Positions 38,386 to 47,874 of a stretch of DNA of 64,000 bases are shown piece by piece; positions within the stretch are counted from its first letter, which is position 1; each line of letters opens with the position of its first letter. Made by a program: the position numbers and the translations under genes. Location of the stretch: positions 1,488,001 to 1,552,000 of the forward strand of contig NZ_CP021435.1 of the NCBI RefSeq assembly GCF_002549795.1. Reading direction: 5' to 3'. This DNA is from Halomonas beimenensis (GTDB lineage: Bacteria; Pseudomonadota; Gammaproteobacteria; Pseudomonadales; Halomonadaceae). The notes below the pieces were generated by a model that worked only from the letters and a program-made list of their open reading frames with translations, was not told the DNA's origin and did not search any database.

Positions 38386-38855
38386 CAGGAGACCTCCTGG
38401 CCGAGCGAGGCCGCCGCCGCGTGGATGGCGGCGCGTATGCGGACGTAGGTGGCGCAGCGGCAGAGGTTGCCGCCCATGGCGCCGTCGATGGCGGCATCGT
38501 CCGGCGACGGGTTGTCGCGCAGCAACGCGGTGGCGGCCATGATCTGGCCGGACTGGCAGTAGCCGCACTGGACCACGTCCAGCTCGCGCCAGGCCTGCTG
38601 GACGCTGGACCCGGTCGGGTCGTCGGCCAGGGCCTCGATGGTGGTGACCTCACGCTGGCCCACGGCCGAGATCGGCGTGATGCAGCTGCGGGTGGGCTGG
38701 CCGTCCAGGTGCACGGTGCAGGCCCCGCAGAGGCCGCGGCCGCAGCCGTACTTGGTGCCGGTGAAGCCGACGAGATCGCGGATCGCCCAGAGCAGGGGCA
38801 TGTCATCCGGGGCATCGAGCTCGTGGGTCTCCCCGTTGATGGTCAGGGTCGTCAC
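38385..38855 (-). CDS. [2Fe-2S] subunit, isoquinoline 1-oxidoreductase (IorA)-like
   Basis: Electron-transfer partner of the Mo subunit. It has the plant-type cluster ([17 protein letters not shown]) and the second cluster ([10 protein letters not shown] ... GNLCRCATY). I use a GTG start at 38855 (156 aa) because GAGGAG lies 7 bases upstream; an in-frame ATG at 38873 has no such site. It lacks a signal and is probably carried out by the Tat signal of its partner. Confidence 0.9.
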   Translation of the reverse strand: MTTLTINGETHELDAPDDMPLLWAIRDLVGFTGTKYGCGRGLCGACTVHLDGQPTRSCITPISAVGQREVTTIEALADDPTGSSVQQAWRELDVVQCGYCQSGQIMAATALLRDNPSPDDAAIDGAMGGNLCRCATYVRIRAAIHAAAASLGQEVS

Positions 38856-38936
38856 GGTCGTTCTCCTCGTCATTCGTGGCGATGACTCGGGTCAGTGTAG
38901 TTCTCTGCCCGGAGGTCCACCGGGTGGTGGTGGGAC

Positions 38937-39560
38937 TCAGGGGCGAGGGGGCAAGGCGGCCAGGTCCGCGGCCACGTCGATATCGACGTGGATGCCGGGA
39001 TCGTCGACCTCGATCTCGCGGCACTGCGAGGGGTGGCGGGCGATGACGCCTCGCGCCCCCTCGTCGCCGGCCAGGGTCGCCAGCTCGGGCCAGTGGTCCC
39101 GGCCGAACAGCACCGGATGGCCCGGTCGGCCGGCATGGCGGGGACGAACGATCCGCTCCCTGGCGGCATGGCCTCGCAAGCGTTCCAGCGTCCCGGCGCG
39201 AAGGCAGGGCATGTCGCCGAGCAGCACCGCGGCGGCCGCGACCCCGGCCAGCTCGCCGTCCTTCGCCAGGGCGGCGAAGGCGTCGGCGAGGCTCGCCCCG
39301 AGGCCGTCGTCGGCATGGCCGGCGCGGATGACGGGGATGTCGTCCGCCAGGCCCAGCGCACGGGGATCGTCCTCGTCGCGGATCACCACGCGCAGCGTGG
39401 CGAACGCCGCGGCGGCATTGGCCACCGTGGCCGCCAGCAAGGGACGGCCGTCGGGCAGGGCGGCCAGGCGCTTGTCCCGGTCGCCGAAACGCCGGGACGC
39501 CCCGGCGGCCATGATCACCGCCACCACGCCCCCGGTGGCGCGATGGTTGGCCTGGCTCAC
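38937..39560 (-). CDS. mocA: MobA/MocA-like molybdenum cofactor cytidylyltransferase
   Basis: Probably makes MCD from Mo-molybdopterin for the xanthine-oxidase-family enzymes nearby. The 207-aa nucleotidyltransferase shows VVAVIMAAGASRRFGDRDKRLAALPDGRPLL, the acceptor loop ALAKDGELAG and LLGDMPCL. The GTG start overlaps the stop of the upstream oxidoreductase by 4 bp. Position between two Mo hydroxylase sets supports MocA over a sugar nucleotidyltransferase. Confidence 0.85.
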   Translation of the reverse strand: MSQANHRATGGVVAVIMAAGASRRFGDRDKRLAALPDGRPLLAATVANAAAAFATLRVVIRDEDDPRALGLADDIPVIRAGHADDGLGASLADAFAALAKDGELAGVAAAAVLLGDMPCLRAGTLERLRGHAARERIVRPRHAGRPGHPVLFGRDHWPELATLAGDEGARGVIARHPSQCREIEVDDPGIHVDIDVAADLAALPPRP

Positions 39561-40555
39561 AGCCTGACCAGCATCTTGCCGCGGTTGGCGCCCTCGAACA
39601 GCTTGAGGAAGGCGTCCGGCGTGCGTTCCAGGCCCGCTTCCACGGTTTCCTCGTAGTCCAGCTGGCCGCTCTCGACCCGCGGGCCGATTTCCTCGAGGAA
39701 CGTCGGGTAGTGGGCCCAGTGATCGAAGACGATGAAGCCTTCCATGCGGGCTCGGCGGATCAGCAGCATCGCCAGGTTGCCGGGGCCGGCGCTGGGGGTG
39801 GCCTCGTTGTAGCGGGCGATCATGCCGCACACGGCGATGCGCGCGCCGACCCGGAGGGTGTTCAGCGCCGCCTCCAGGCAGACACCGCCGACGTTCTCGT
39901 AATAGACGTCGAAGCCCTCGGGGCAGGCCTTGCGCAGGGCCTCGGTGAGCTGGGCGGCATCCTTGCCCTTGTAGCTCACCGCCTTGACGCCATGGGATTC
40001 CAGCCAGTCGAGCTTGTCCTGCGAGCCGGCGATGCCGACCACGGTGCCGCCCTTGGCCTTGGCCAGCTGTACGGCCAGCGACCCCACCGCGCCGGCGGCG
40101 CCGCTGACCAGCACGTTGTCGCCTTCCTGCATCCCGGCGATGCGGTTCAACCCGGTCCAGGCGGTCATCCCCGGCATGCCCAGCACGCCCAGGTAGGCCT
40201 GCTCCGGGACCTCGAAGGCGGGCAGCGGCTCGAGTCGGCTGCCGGGGAACTGGGCGATGTCGCGCCAGCCGCCCATGTGGCGCACCCTGGTGCCCACCGG
40301 GAAGGCCGCGTCGCGGGTCTCGATCACCTCGCCGATGGCGGCGCCCTCCAGCGGCGCGCCCAGCTCGAAGGGCTCGATGTAGGTGGTCACGCCGCTCATG
40401 CGGCCGCGCATGTAGGGGTCCACCGACAGCCAGGTATTGCGCACCCGTACCTCGCCCTCGGCCAACGCCGGCAGCGCGGTCTCGCGCAGTTCGAACAGGG
40501 CCCGTGCCGGGGCGCCCTGGGGATGGTCGTTGATGGTGAAGTAGCGTGACTGCAT
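39557..40555 (-). CDS. NADP-dependent oxidoreductase, CurA/leukotriene B4 dehydrogenase-like MDR
   Basis: A zinc-free medium-chain reductase, 332 aa. It has WLSVDPYMRGRMSG near the start, a nucleotide fold with GAAGAVGSLAVQLAK, and YYENVGGVCLEAAL. Such enzymes reduce alpha,beta-unsaturated carbonyls with NADPH. It is 4-bp coupled to mocA and 87 bp downstream of the alcohol dehydrogenase on the same strand. Confidence 0.87.
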   Translation of the reverse strand: MQSRYFTINDHPQGAPARALFELRETALPALAEGEVRVRNTWLSVDPYMRGRMSGVTTYIEPFELGAPLEGAAIGEVIETRDAAFPVGTRVRHMGGWRDIAQFPGSRLEPLPAFEVPEQAYLGVLGMPGMTAWTGLNRIAGMQEGDNVLVSGAAGAVGSLAVQLAKAKGGTVVGIAGSQDKLDWLESHGVKAVSYKGKDAAQLTEALRKACPEGFDVYYENVGGVCLEAALNTLRVGARIAVCGMIARYNEATPSAGPGNLAMLLIRRARMEGFIVFDHWAHYPTFLEEIGPRVESGQLDYEETVEAGLERTPDAFLKLFEGANRGKMLVRL

Positions 40556-40642
40556 GTCGTGTCTCCGTCCTGGAAATGATGTGGCGATGGCTCAGCCTAC
40601 GCCAGGCTGGGCATCCCCCGCCAACGTCGACGGGAAGGCTCC

Positions 40643-41695
40643 TCAGGCCTTGAGCGAGGCCATGTCGATGACGAAGCGGTAGCGCACGTCGCCCTTCTCC
40701 ATGCGCTCGAAGGCGGCGTTGATGTCCTGGATGTCGATCGTCTCGGTCTCGCAGCGGATGTCGTGCTCGGCGCAGAAGTCGAGCAGCTCCTGGGTCTCCT
40801 CGATGCCGCCGATCAGCGAGCCGGCCAGCACGCGGCGCTTGAACACCAGGTTGAAGCCCTCCACGGCCGGCTCCACGGGGTCGAGCAGGCCGACCAGGAT
40901 GTGGGTGCCGTCGTACTTCAGGGCCGCCAGGTAGGGATTGAGGTCATGCTGGACCGGGACGGTGTCGAGCATGAAATCGAAGGTCTCGGCCACCGCTTCC
41001 ATCTGCGCGGGATCGGTGGAGACGACGACATGGTCGGCGCCGTGCCGGCGGGCTTCCTCGACCTTGGCCTCGGAGCGGGTGAACACGGTCACCTCCGCGC
41101 CGAGGGCCTTGGCCAGCTTGACGCCCATGTGGCCGAGGCCGCCCATGCCGATCACCCCGATCCGGTGGCCGGCCTCGACGCCGTAGTGCCTGAGCGGCGA
41201 GTAGGTGGTGATACCGGCGCACAGGATCGGCGCGGCGGAGGCCAGGTCGATGCCCTCGGGCATGCGCAGCACGAAATGCTCGCTCACCACGATGCGGTCC
41301 GAGTAGCCGCCCTGGGTGAAGTGGCCGTCCCGGCGGTCGTCGCTGCCGTAGGTCATGGTGAAGCCCTCGAGGCAGAACTGCTCGACGCCGTCCCGACAGG
41401 GCTGGCAGTGGCGGCAGGAGTCGACCATGCAGCCGACGCCGACCAGGTCGCCGACCCGGAAGCGGCTCACCTCGTCACCCACGGCAGTCACGCGGCCGAC
41501 GATCTCGTGGCCGGGCACGATGGGATAGCGGGTCATGCCCCAGTCGTTGCGGGCGAAGTGAAGGTCGCTGTGGCAGACGCCGCAGTAGAGGATCTCGATG
41601 GCGACGTCGTCCGGGCGTGGCCGGCGGCGCTCGAAGGTGAAGGGGGCCAGCGGCTGGTCGGCGGCATGGGCCGCATAGGCGAGGGTCTGGCTCAT
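40643..41695 (-). CDS. zinc-dependent alcohol dehydrogenase, YahK-like
   Basis: NAD(P)-dependent alcohol/aldehyde interconversion. The 350-aa protein has catalytic zinc CGVCHSDLHFA and GHEIVG, structural cluster CRHCQPCRDGVEQFC, and nucleotide motif GMGGLGHMGVK. It is divergent from the AraC regulator at 41881 and is the first gene of a possible operon with the CurA-like reductase and mocA. Aldehyde detoxification is the most likely role. Confidence 0.9.
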   Translation of the reverse strand: MSQTLAYAAHAADQPLAPFTFERRRPRPDDVAIEILYCGVCHSDLHFARNDWGMTRYPIVPGHEIVGRVTAVGDEVSRFRVGDLVGVGCMVDSCRHCQPCRDGVEQFCLEGFTMTYGSDDRRDGHFTQGGYSDRIVVSEHFVLRMPEGIDLASAAPILCAGITTYSPLRHYGVEAGHRIGVIGMGGLGHMGVKLAKALGAEVTVFTRSEAKVEEARRHGADHVVVSTDPAQMEAVAETFDFMLDTVPVQHDLNPYLAALKYDGTHILVGLLDPVEPAVEGFNLVFKRRVLAGSLIGGIEETQELLDFCAEHDIRCETETIDIQDINAAFERMEKGDVRYRFVIDMASLKA

Positions 41696-41776
41696 GGGGA
41701 AGTCTCCTCTCGATCGGTGTCACCTCGGGGCGAGGTCGGGGACAGTATGCGGAGAGGAGAGATCGCCTGGGACCGA

Positions 41777-41825
41777 CGTTCCTCCGGCATTCTTGCCCGT
41801 TCCTCCGAGAGCGGTCGTTCCCTCG
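41777..41825. promoter_or_regulatory. three direct repeats in the AraC/alcohol dehydrogenase divergent promoter
   Basis: CGTTCCTCCG at 41777-41786 and 41798-41807 (21 bp apart, two helical turns) and CGTTCCCTCG at 41816-41825 (18 bp further). Direct repeats at this spacing are the usual AraC-family operator form. A -10-like CATAAT for the regulator gene follows at 41848-41853. Confidence 0.55.
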
Positions 41826-41880
41826 ACATCGAGGCCCGGAAAATGGGCATAATCGTCCCGTCCGAATCATGGAGTCCAGG

Positions 41881-42777
41881 ATGACAGCAGATGCCCCCGC
41901 CCAGGCCCTGGTCGAGCTGATCGCCCCGCTGGTCGAGCGCGACGGCTATACCTCGACGCCGCTGCCGGCGGTGGCGCTGATGGCCATGCACCGGCCGTGC
42001 GAGCGTACGCCGCTGATGTACGAGCCGAGCCTGATCATCGTCGCCCAGGGCCACAAGATCGGCTATCTCGGCGACCGCGAGATCCATTACGGCCCCGGCC
42101 AGTACCTGGTGCAGACGCTGCCGCTGCCCTTCGAGTGCGAGACCCATGCCTCCGCCGAGGCGCCGTTGCTGGGCATGGCGGTGCGCCTCGATCCGGGGCT
42201 GCTCGGCGAACTGGTGACGGCCATGGGCGAGGGCGGCGAGGAGGGGGAAGAGGCTCCCGTGCCCATGGCCTCGGTGTCGATGACCGGGGGGATGCAGGGC
42301 GCGGTGGCTCGGCTGTTGAAGGCCCTTCACGACCCCGGCGAGACCGCCGCCATGGGGGAGCTGCGGGTACGGGACCTGGTGTTCGAGGCGCTGCGCGGCC
42401 AGCAGGGTCCGGCGTTGCGTGCCCTGGTGCGGCATCAGGGGCATTACTCCCGGATCGTCCAGGTGCTGTCCTGGCTGCATGCCCACTTCGCCGAGGAGGT
42501 CTCGGTGGAGGCCCTGGCGCGCCGGGCCAGCATGAGCCTGTCGACCTTCCACCAGCACTTCAGGGAGATCGCCCAGGCGTCCCCGCTCCAGTACCTGAAG
42601 CGGTTGCGACTGATCAAGGCACAGCAACTGCTCGTCCAGGAGAACCGCAACGTGAACCAGGCCGCCGAGGCGGTGGGGTATCGCAGCGTGTCCCAGTTCA
42701 GCCGCGACTACAAGCGTTGCTTCGGCACCGCTCCGCTGCGGCATCGCAAGGAGGAACGCGCACGGCAGGTGTCCTGA
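41881..42777 (+). CDS. AraC-family regulator with AraC-N domain (YqhC-like)
   Basis: Likely controls the divergent alcohol dehydrogenase, by analogy with YqhC and its aldehyde reductase. The 298-aa protein has the AraC-N ligand domain (MYEPSLIIVAQGHKIGYLGDREIHYGPGQYL) and two C-terminal HTH motifs (VEALARRASMSLSTFHQHFREI and VNQAAEAVGYRSVSQFSRDYKRCFG). I start at 41881 because GGAG lies 6 bases before; an ATG 12 bases upstream lacks a site. Confidence 0.87.
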   Translation: MTADAPAQALVELIAPLVERDGYTSTPLPAVALMAMHRPCERTPLMYEPSLIIVAQGHKIGYLGDREIHYGPGQYLVQTLPLPFECETHASAEAPLLGMAVRLDPGLLGELVTAMGEGGEEGEEAPVPMASVSMTGGMQGAVARLLKALHDPGETAAMGELRVRDLVFEALRGQQGPALRALVRHQGHYSRIVQVLSWLHAHFAEEVSVEALARRASMSLSTFHQHFREIAQASPLQYLKRLRLIKAQQLLVQENRNVNQAAEAVGYRSVSQFSRDYKRCFGTAPLRHRKEERARQVS

Positions 42778-42831
42778 GCCCCGCCCGCCCTCGTCGAACG
42801 GCGCGACGGACGCCCGACGCCTTCGCCGGGT

Positions 42832-43524
42832 TCAGGCGGACTGTTCGCCCTGGTGCGCCAGTGCCGAGGGCGATCGGCAGCCGACGATCGCCGGCGCCTC
42901 GTGGATCAGGTCGGGGTCGGTCAGCGCCTCGACCATGAAGAGGGCGAAGTCCACGCGCCGGGTCAGGTTGCTCTCGAGGATGGGATCGCCCACGTGCCGG
43001 CTCCAGACGGGCAGGCCCTGGCTCTCGCCCTCCTCGAGATCGCTGCCCCGCACCACCGTCCATCGCGCCTCGCTGGCGAAGATTCGCCGACAGGCCTCGA
43101 CCTGGTCGTCGATATCGACCAGGCGCAGCGTCCGGGCCAGCCAGCCGACGATCGCGAGGCCCCGGGTGAAGGTCTTCGAATAGACATCCTGGCCATCCCT
43201 GGAGATGTGCCAGCCGCAGGAGAACACCAGGCGGGCGTTCGGTGCCGCATGATCCAGCACCGCCTGGGCGGTACCGGACGAGTAGTCGTTCACCCCCCAG
43301 GGCACCAGCACCGTGAGGACGCCATCGGCGCCCGCCACCGCCTGGCGGATGACCCGGGGATCGTTGGTGGGGCCGGGCACGACGGTGATCCGTCCCCGGA
43401 AGCGGTCGAGCTTGCCGACGCTCTTGGGACGACAGACGCCCACGACCTCATAGCCGCGTTCGAGACAGTGCTCGATCATGTACTGGCCGAGCTTTCCCGA
43501 TGCTCCGATGATGCAGACTCTCAT
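42832..43524 (-). CDS. NAD(P)H-binding atypical short-chain reductase-like protein
   Basis: A 230-aa Rossmann protein starting MRVCIIGASGKLGQYMIEHCL, like NmrA/SDR-a5 members. Later YSSGTAQAVLDHA and ARWTVVRGSDLEEG support this family. The classical Tyr-x-x-x-Lys site is not evident, so a sensing or reductase role cannot be decided. Convergent with the AraC gene. Confidence 0.8.
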   Translation of the reverse strand: MRVCIIGASGKLGQYMIEHCLERGYEVVGVCRPKSVGKLDRFRGRITVVPGPTNDPRVIRQAVAGADGVLTVLVPWGVNDYSSGTAQAVLDHAAPNARLVFSCGWHISRDGQDVYSKTFTRGLAIVGWLARTLRLVDIDDQVEACRRIFASEARWTVVRGSDLEEGESQGLPVWSRHVGDPILESNLTRRVDFALFMVEALTDPDLIHEAPAIVGCRSPSALAHQGEQSA

Positions 43525-43647
43525 GGCGTCCCAGGGGCCCCGTCGACGGTGAGGACCGCCAGTATGGCAGCGGCCGGGAGCGATGTCGCCGTCGCCGGCT
43601 CGGACGCCGGCGCCGGGGGCAAACGCCGTCCGGTCATCCCGGACGGA

Positions 43648-45861
43648 CTAGTCGGGAGCCAGCAGCTTCTCCACGGTGATCGGGAGGTCACGCAGCCGCC
43701 TGCCGGTGGCGTGGTAGACGGCGTTGGCGATGGCCGGCGCGACCCCGGTCAGGCCGATCTCGCCGACGCCGCGGGCGCCGAACTCGTTGAAGCGGTAGTC
43801 CGGATAGTCGAGCAGCTCGACGTCGATCTCGGGCACGTCGGCGTGGACCGGGATGCGGTAGTCGGCGAGGTTGGCGTTGACCAGCCGGGCATCCCGCGGG
43901 TCGTGGACGAGGCCCTCGAGCAGGGCCATGCCCAGCCCCATGACGATCGCCCCTTCCACCTGGTTGCGCGCGGCGACGGGGTTGATGGCGCGGCCGATAT
44001 CGATGTGGCTGACCACCCGGGCCACCCGCAGCCGGGAGATGCCCGGGTCCCAGCGCACCTCGACGAAGTGCGCGCCGAAGGATCGGAAGCTGTATTCCCG
44101 GCGCTCGTCCCCCGGGGCCGCGCTGCCCTCGCCGGTGACGTCGGAACGCCCCAGTCGGGCGAGGATCTCGGCGAAGTCGGCTCGCCGGCCGTCGGCCACC
44201 AGGGCCCCGGCCTCGACCGCGAGGGAGGCGGGATCGAGCCCCGCGAAGTCACCGCCCGCCCGGGTGGCCTCGGCCTTGAGCGCCGCCAGGGCGTCCCGGG
44301 TGGCGGCGGCGACCGCCGGCAGGGTGGAGGCGGTGGTCATCGACCCGCCGGAGAGCGGGCCGGCGGGCAGCTCGGTGTCGCCCAGCCGGACCTCGATGCG
44401 CGCCATCGGCACGCCGGTGAGCTCGGCCACCGTCTGGGCGACGATGGTGTAGGTGCCGGTGCCGATGTCCTGGGTGCCGCAGGCCGCGAGCACCGAGCCA
44501 TCGGCGCGCAGCGTGACCCGGGCCGCGCAAGGCTGGCGTCCGGCGAACCAGGTGGCCGCGGCCATGCCCTGGCCGATGATCTCGTCGCCGTCGCGCATCG
44601 CGCCGATGCCCGGGTCCCGCGTCGCCCAGCCGAACCGCTCGGCGGCGCCTTCCAGGCAGCGGTCGAGGTGCTTGCTGGACCAGGGCAGGCCGCTGCGCGG
44701 GTCCTGGTCCGCGTAGTTCTTCAGGCGCAGGGCCAGCGGGTCCATGTCCAGGGCCACGGCCAGCTCGTCGATGGCGCTCTCCAGCGCGAACAGGCCGGAC
44801 GCCTCGCCCGGGGCCCGCATCGGGCAGGGCGTGCCGTGATGGACCCGCTGCAGGCGCTGGTGGACCGCGACGCTGTCGCAGGCGTAGGCGCTGGGCGTGG
44901 CGCCCCCGCAGGCATCGATGTAGCGATCGACCATCGAGGTGGCGGTGAGGCTGTCGTGCTGGATCGAGACCAGGCTGCCGTCCCGTTCGGCGCCGAGGCG
45001 GATGCGCTGGCGCGAGGCGGGGCGGTGGCCGGTGGTCATCATGTCCAGTTGGCGCGGCAGTACCGTCCTGACGGGGCGGCCCAGCAGCCGCGCCGCCGCG
45101 GCGGTGGCGACGGCATGAGGCCACATGAACAGCTTGTTGCCGAAGCCCGAGCCGATGTAATGGGAGATCACCTCGACCCGCTCGATCGGCAGGTCGAAGA
45201 TCCGCGCCAGGGCGTTGCGCTGGTAGAAGACGCCCTGGGTCGATTCGTGGACGACCAGCCGCCGGTCCGGCTCTCGCCACTCGGCCAGGGTGGCGTGGGG
45301 CTCCAGCGGGACATGGCTCTCCGGCGCCATGGTGTAGGTCCTGTCGAGGATCACCGGCGCCAGCCCGAACGCCAGCTCGGGCTCGCCGCGGGTGTAGTGG
45401 CGTACCGCCTCGCCCTCGTCGTCGCCGGTCGCCAGGCCGGTCACGACGCCGGCTTCCCGGTGGTAGCGGGCCTCCACCCGGAAGGCCGCGGCCCGGGCCT
45501 GTTCGAGGGTCTCCGCCACCACCAGGGCGATGTACTGGCCGTGGTAGTGGATGCGGTCGTCCTCGAAGGGCAGGCGAACCTCGCTGACCGCGTCGCCTTG
45601 GCGCATGCTGTTCGGCGAGCGATGCAGGTCGGGGAAGTGGCCGTGGTGGAGGATGTCGACGACGCCGGGCATGGCCCGGGCGGCGTCGAGCGTCAGCGAC
45701 TCGAGCGTGCCGTGGGCGATGCTCGCCGGCACCGGGTAGCCGTGGAGCATGCCCTCCAGGCGATGGTCGACGGTATAGTCGGCGCGGCCGGTGAGCTTGT
45801 CCTCGCCGTCGATGCGCGGCGTGCGCCGGCCGACGACATGAGGCTCGGGGGTGGGGCTCAT
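43648..45861 (-). CDS. paoC: molybdopterin-binding subunit, PaoC/YagR-like aldehyde oxidoreductase
   Basis: Catalytic subunit of a three-subunit xanthine-oxidase-family enzyme. The 737-aa protein has the Mo-cofactor segments SGFGNKLFMWPH, RAPGEASGLFALES, FAGRQPCAARVTL and the catalytic glutamate GARGVGEIGLTGVAPA. Aromatic or aliphatic aldehydes are likely substrates. The start overlaps the FAD-subunit stop (ATGA). Symbol by family resemblance only. Confidence 0.88.
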   Translation of the reverse strand: MSPTPEPHVVGRRTPRIDGEDKLTGRADYTVDHRLEGMLHGYPVPASIAHGTLESLTLDAARAMPGVVDILHHGHFPDLHRSPNSMRQGDAVSEVRLPFEDDRIHYHGQYIALVVAETLEQARAAAFRVEARYHREAGVVTGLATGDDEGEAVRHYTRGEPELAFGLAPVILDRTYTMAPESHVPLEPHATLAEWREPDRRLVVHESTQGVFYQRNALARIFDLPIERVEVISHYIGSGFGNKLFMWPHAVATAAAARLLGRPVRTVLPRQLDMMTTGHRPASRQRIRLGAERDGSLVSIQHDSLTATSMVDRYIDACGGATPSAYACDSVAVHQRLQRVHHGTPCPMRAPGEASGLFALESAIDELAVALDMDPLALRLKNYADQDPRSGLPWSSKHLDRCLEGAAERFGWATRDPGIGAMRDGDEIIGQGMAAATWFAGRQPCAARVTLRADGSVLAACGTQDIGTGTYTIVAQTVAELTGVPMARIEVRLGDTELPAGPLSGGSMTTASTLPAVAAATRDALAALKAEATRAGGDFAGLDPASLAVEAGALVADGRRADFAEILARLGRSDVTGEGSAAPGDERREYSFRSFGAHFVEVRWDPGISRLRVARVVSHIDIGRAINPVAARNQVEGAIVMGLGMALLEGLVHDPRDARLVNANLADYRIPVHADVPEIDVELLDYPDYRFNEFGARGVGEIGLTGVAPAIANAVYHATGRRLRDLPITVEKLLAPD

Positions 45862-46856
45862 GTGTCGTCCTCCCGGTGGGCCCGGGCGGCGTCGCGCAGC
45901 GCTCGCACGATGGCCTGGCGCGCCAGCGGGATCTTGAAGGCGTTGTGGGCGAGCGGCGCGGCATCGGCCAGGGCGAGGTCTGCCGCCTCTTCGAAGGCGG
46001 CGGTGTCGGCCCGTTTCCCCGCCAGCAGCGCCTCGGCCGCGTGGCAGCGCCAGGGCTTGGTGGCCACCCCGCCCAGCGGCAGGCGCTGCTCGCCGATCAG
46101 GTCCTCGTCCAGGGACAGCATGGCCCCGGCTGAGGCCAGGGCGAACTCGTAGGAGGCCCGGTCGCGCAGCTTGACGTAGGCCGCGCCCAGCGGCTTCAGG
46201 GGCGGCGCCAGGGTGACGGCGACGATCAACTCGTCGCCGAGCTCGTGCTCGAGATGGGGGGTGGCGCCGGGCAGCCGGTGGAAGTCGGCGACATCGACCT
46301 CGCGCTCGCCGTTCGGGCCCTGCAGGCTGAGGGTGGCCCCGATGGCGGCCAGGGCCACGCACATGTCGGAGGGATGCACCGCCACGCACCGGTCGCTGCC
46401 GCCGAGCACGGCGTGCATGCGGTTGACGCCGGTCAGGGCGTCGCAGCCGCTGCCCGGCTCGCGCTTGTTGCAGGCCGCCGTGGGGTCGCGGAAATAGGGG
46501 CAGCGGGTGCGCTGCATGAGGTTGCCGCCGACGGTGGCCATGTTGCGCACCTGGGACGAGGCGCCGGCCAGGATCGCCTGGGACAGCAGGGGATGATCGG
46601 CGAGCACGTCCGGGTGATAGGCGAGGTCGGTGTTGGTCACCAGGGCGCCGATGCGCAGGCGGTCGTCGTGGAGACGCTCGACGTCCTTCAGCGGCAGGGC
46701 GTTGATGTCGATGACCCGGGCCGGGCGCATGACATCCAGCTTGACCAGGTCGAGCAGGGTGGTGCCGCCGGCCACGAAGGCACCGGTGGGCTCCCCCCGG
46801 CGGCATTCCAGCGCGCGTTCGACGCTGTCGGCCCGGGCGAAGGCGAAGGGCCTCAT
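45858..46856 (-). CDS. paoB: FAD-binding subunit with [4Fe-4S] cysteines, PaoB/YagS-like
   Basis: Passes electrons from the Fe-S subunit to FAD. The 332-aa protein has the FAD motifs FVAGGTTLLDLVK and ATVGGNLMQRTRC. The cysteine-rich insert RCPYFRDPTAACNK...GSGCDALTG is specific to this subgroup and holds an extra [4Fe-4S] cluster. The start overlaps the stop of the iron-sulfur gene by 4 bp. Confidence 0.9.
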   Translation of the reverse strand: MRPFAFARADSVERALECRRGEPTGAFVAGGTTLLDLVKLDVMRPARVIDINALPLKDVERLHDDRLRIGALVTNTDLAYHPDVLADHPLLSQAILAGASSQVRNMATVGGNLMQRTRCPYFRDPTAACNKREPGSGCDALTGVNRMHAVLGGSDRCVAVHPSDMCVALAAIGATLSLQGPNGEREVDVADFHRLPGATPHLEHELGDELIVAVTLAPPLKPLGAAYVKLRDRASYEFALASAGAMLSLDEDLIGEQRLPLGGVATKPWRCHAAEALLAGKRADTAAFEEAADLALADAAPLAHNAFKIPLARQAIVRALRDAARAHREDDT

Positions 46857-47374
46857 GCCTCGTCCCCCTCCTGGCCGTGCAGGCGGAGGCGGGCGTCCTG
46901 GATCGCCGCGAGGATGTTCTGGTAGGCGCCGCAACGACACAGGTTGCCGCTCATCGCCTCGCGGACCGTGCACACATCGCCGGCGACCCGGGGATCCTCC
47001 AGCAGCGCCACGGCGGACATGATCTGGCCCGGGGAGCAGTAGCCGCACTGGAAGGCGTCATGGTCGAGGAAGGCCTGTTGCACCGGATGCAGGCGATCCC
47101 CCTCGGCCAGCCCCTCGATGGTGGTGATGGCCTGACCCTCGCACATCACGGCCAGGCGCAGGCAGGCATTCATCGCCCGGCCATCGACATGCACCGTGCA
47201 GGCCCCGCACTGGCCGTGGTCGCAGCCCTTCTTGGTGCCGGTCAGGCCCAGTCGCTCGCGCAGCACGTCGAGCAGGATGGCGTTGGGAGCAACCTCGACG
47301 GTGACCGGGGCGCCGTTCAGGGTCAGGCGGACGGGCACGGTCGCCTCCGGGGAATGATCGTGAGTCTCCAGCAT
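46853..47374 (-). CDS. paoA: [2Fe-2S] subunit, PaoA/YagT-like
   Basis: The 173-aa protein has both clusters (KKGCDHGQCGACTVHVDG and CGYCSPGQIM...GNLCRCGAY). E. coli PaoA has a Tat signal, but this one starts with a short acidic tail and no twin arginine, so the enzyme is probably cytoplasmic. First gene of the paoABC-like operon. Confidence 0.9.
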   Translation of the reverse strand: MLETHDHSPEATVPVRLTLNGAPVTVEVAPNAILLDVLRERLGLTGTKKGCDHGQCGACTVHVDGRAMNACLRLAVMCEGQAITTIEGLAEGDRLHPVQQAFLDHDAFQCGYCSPGQIMSAVALLEDPRVAGDVCTVREAMSGNLCRCGAYQNILAAIQDARLRLHGQEGDEA

Positions 47375-47550
47375 GCCGGCTCCTCATCGGGCATCGTCGC
47401 GTGGGGCAACGTGACGACACCGGCAGGCCCTGCCGCCGGGCAAGGCGAATGACTCTCAAGCTAGGTGAGGTTGCCGGAGGGGACAAGGCGTCGGCTGGCG
47501 GCGCCGGGTCGGGAAAGAGGGCGCGCCGGCGCCTGGGCGGTCCCCCGCCG

Positions 47551-47874
47551 TCAGATGCGCTGGATATCGATCACATAGCCGATGATGGGATACCCGGCCT
47601 TGCGGGCCGCCTTCTCGGCCTCCATCTGCGCCTCGAGCTTGGAGATGCTGGTGGAGTGATACTCGAACGCCGTGTCCAGCTCCAGCTGCTTGGTGCGCAC
47701 GGCGAGCCGGACGATATGGCCCGTCTTGACCTCGCTGGCCGAGGCTCTCCTGGCGGGCTTTGTGGCGGGTTTCTCGGTGCTCTGCGGGGGCTTGCCGCGC
47801 GTCGGCTCCGTATTCAGGAAGGCATCGATCTCCTTGTGCATGTTCCGTTCGAAATCATCCAACTCTATGCTCAT
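47551..47874 (-). CDS. small uncharacterised charged protein
   Basis: A 107-aa protein starting MSIELDDFERNMHKEID, with a lysine/proline-rich linker (RGKPPQSTEKPATKPARRAS) and a C-terminal half that may form a coiled coil (SISKLEAQMEAEKAARKAG). The ATG follows AGGAG at short spacing; an upstream ATG would add 24 residues. No family recognised. Divergent from the channel-like gene. Confidence 0.55.
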   Translation of the reverse strand: MSIELDDFERNMHKEIDAFLNTEPTRGKPPQSTEKPATKPARRASASEVKTGHIVRLAVRTKQLELDTAFEYHSTSISKLEAQMEAEKAARKAGYPIIGYVIDIQRI

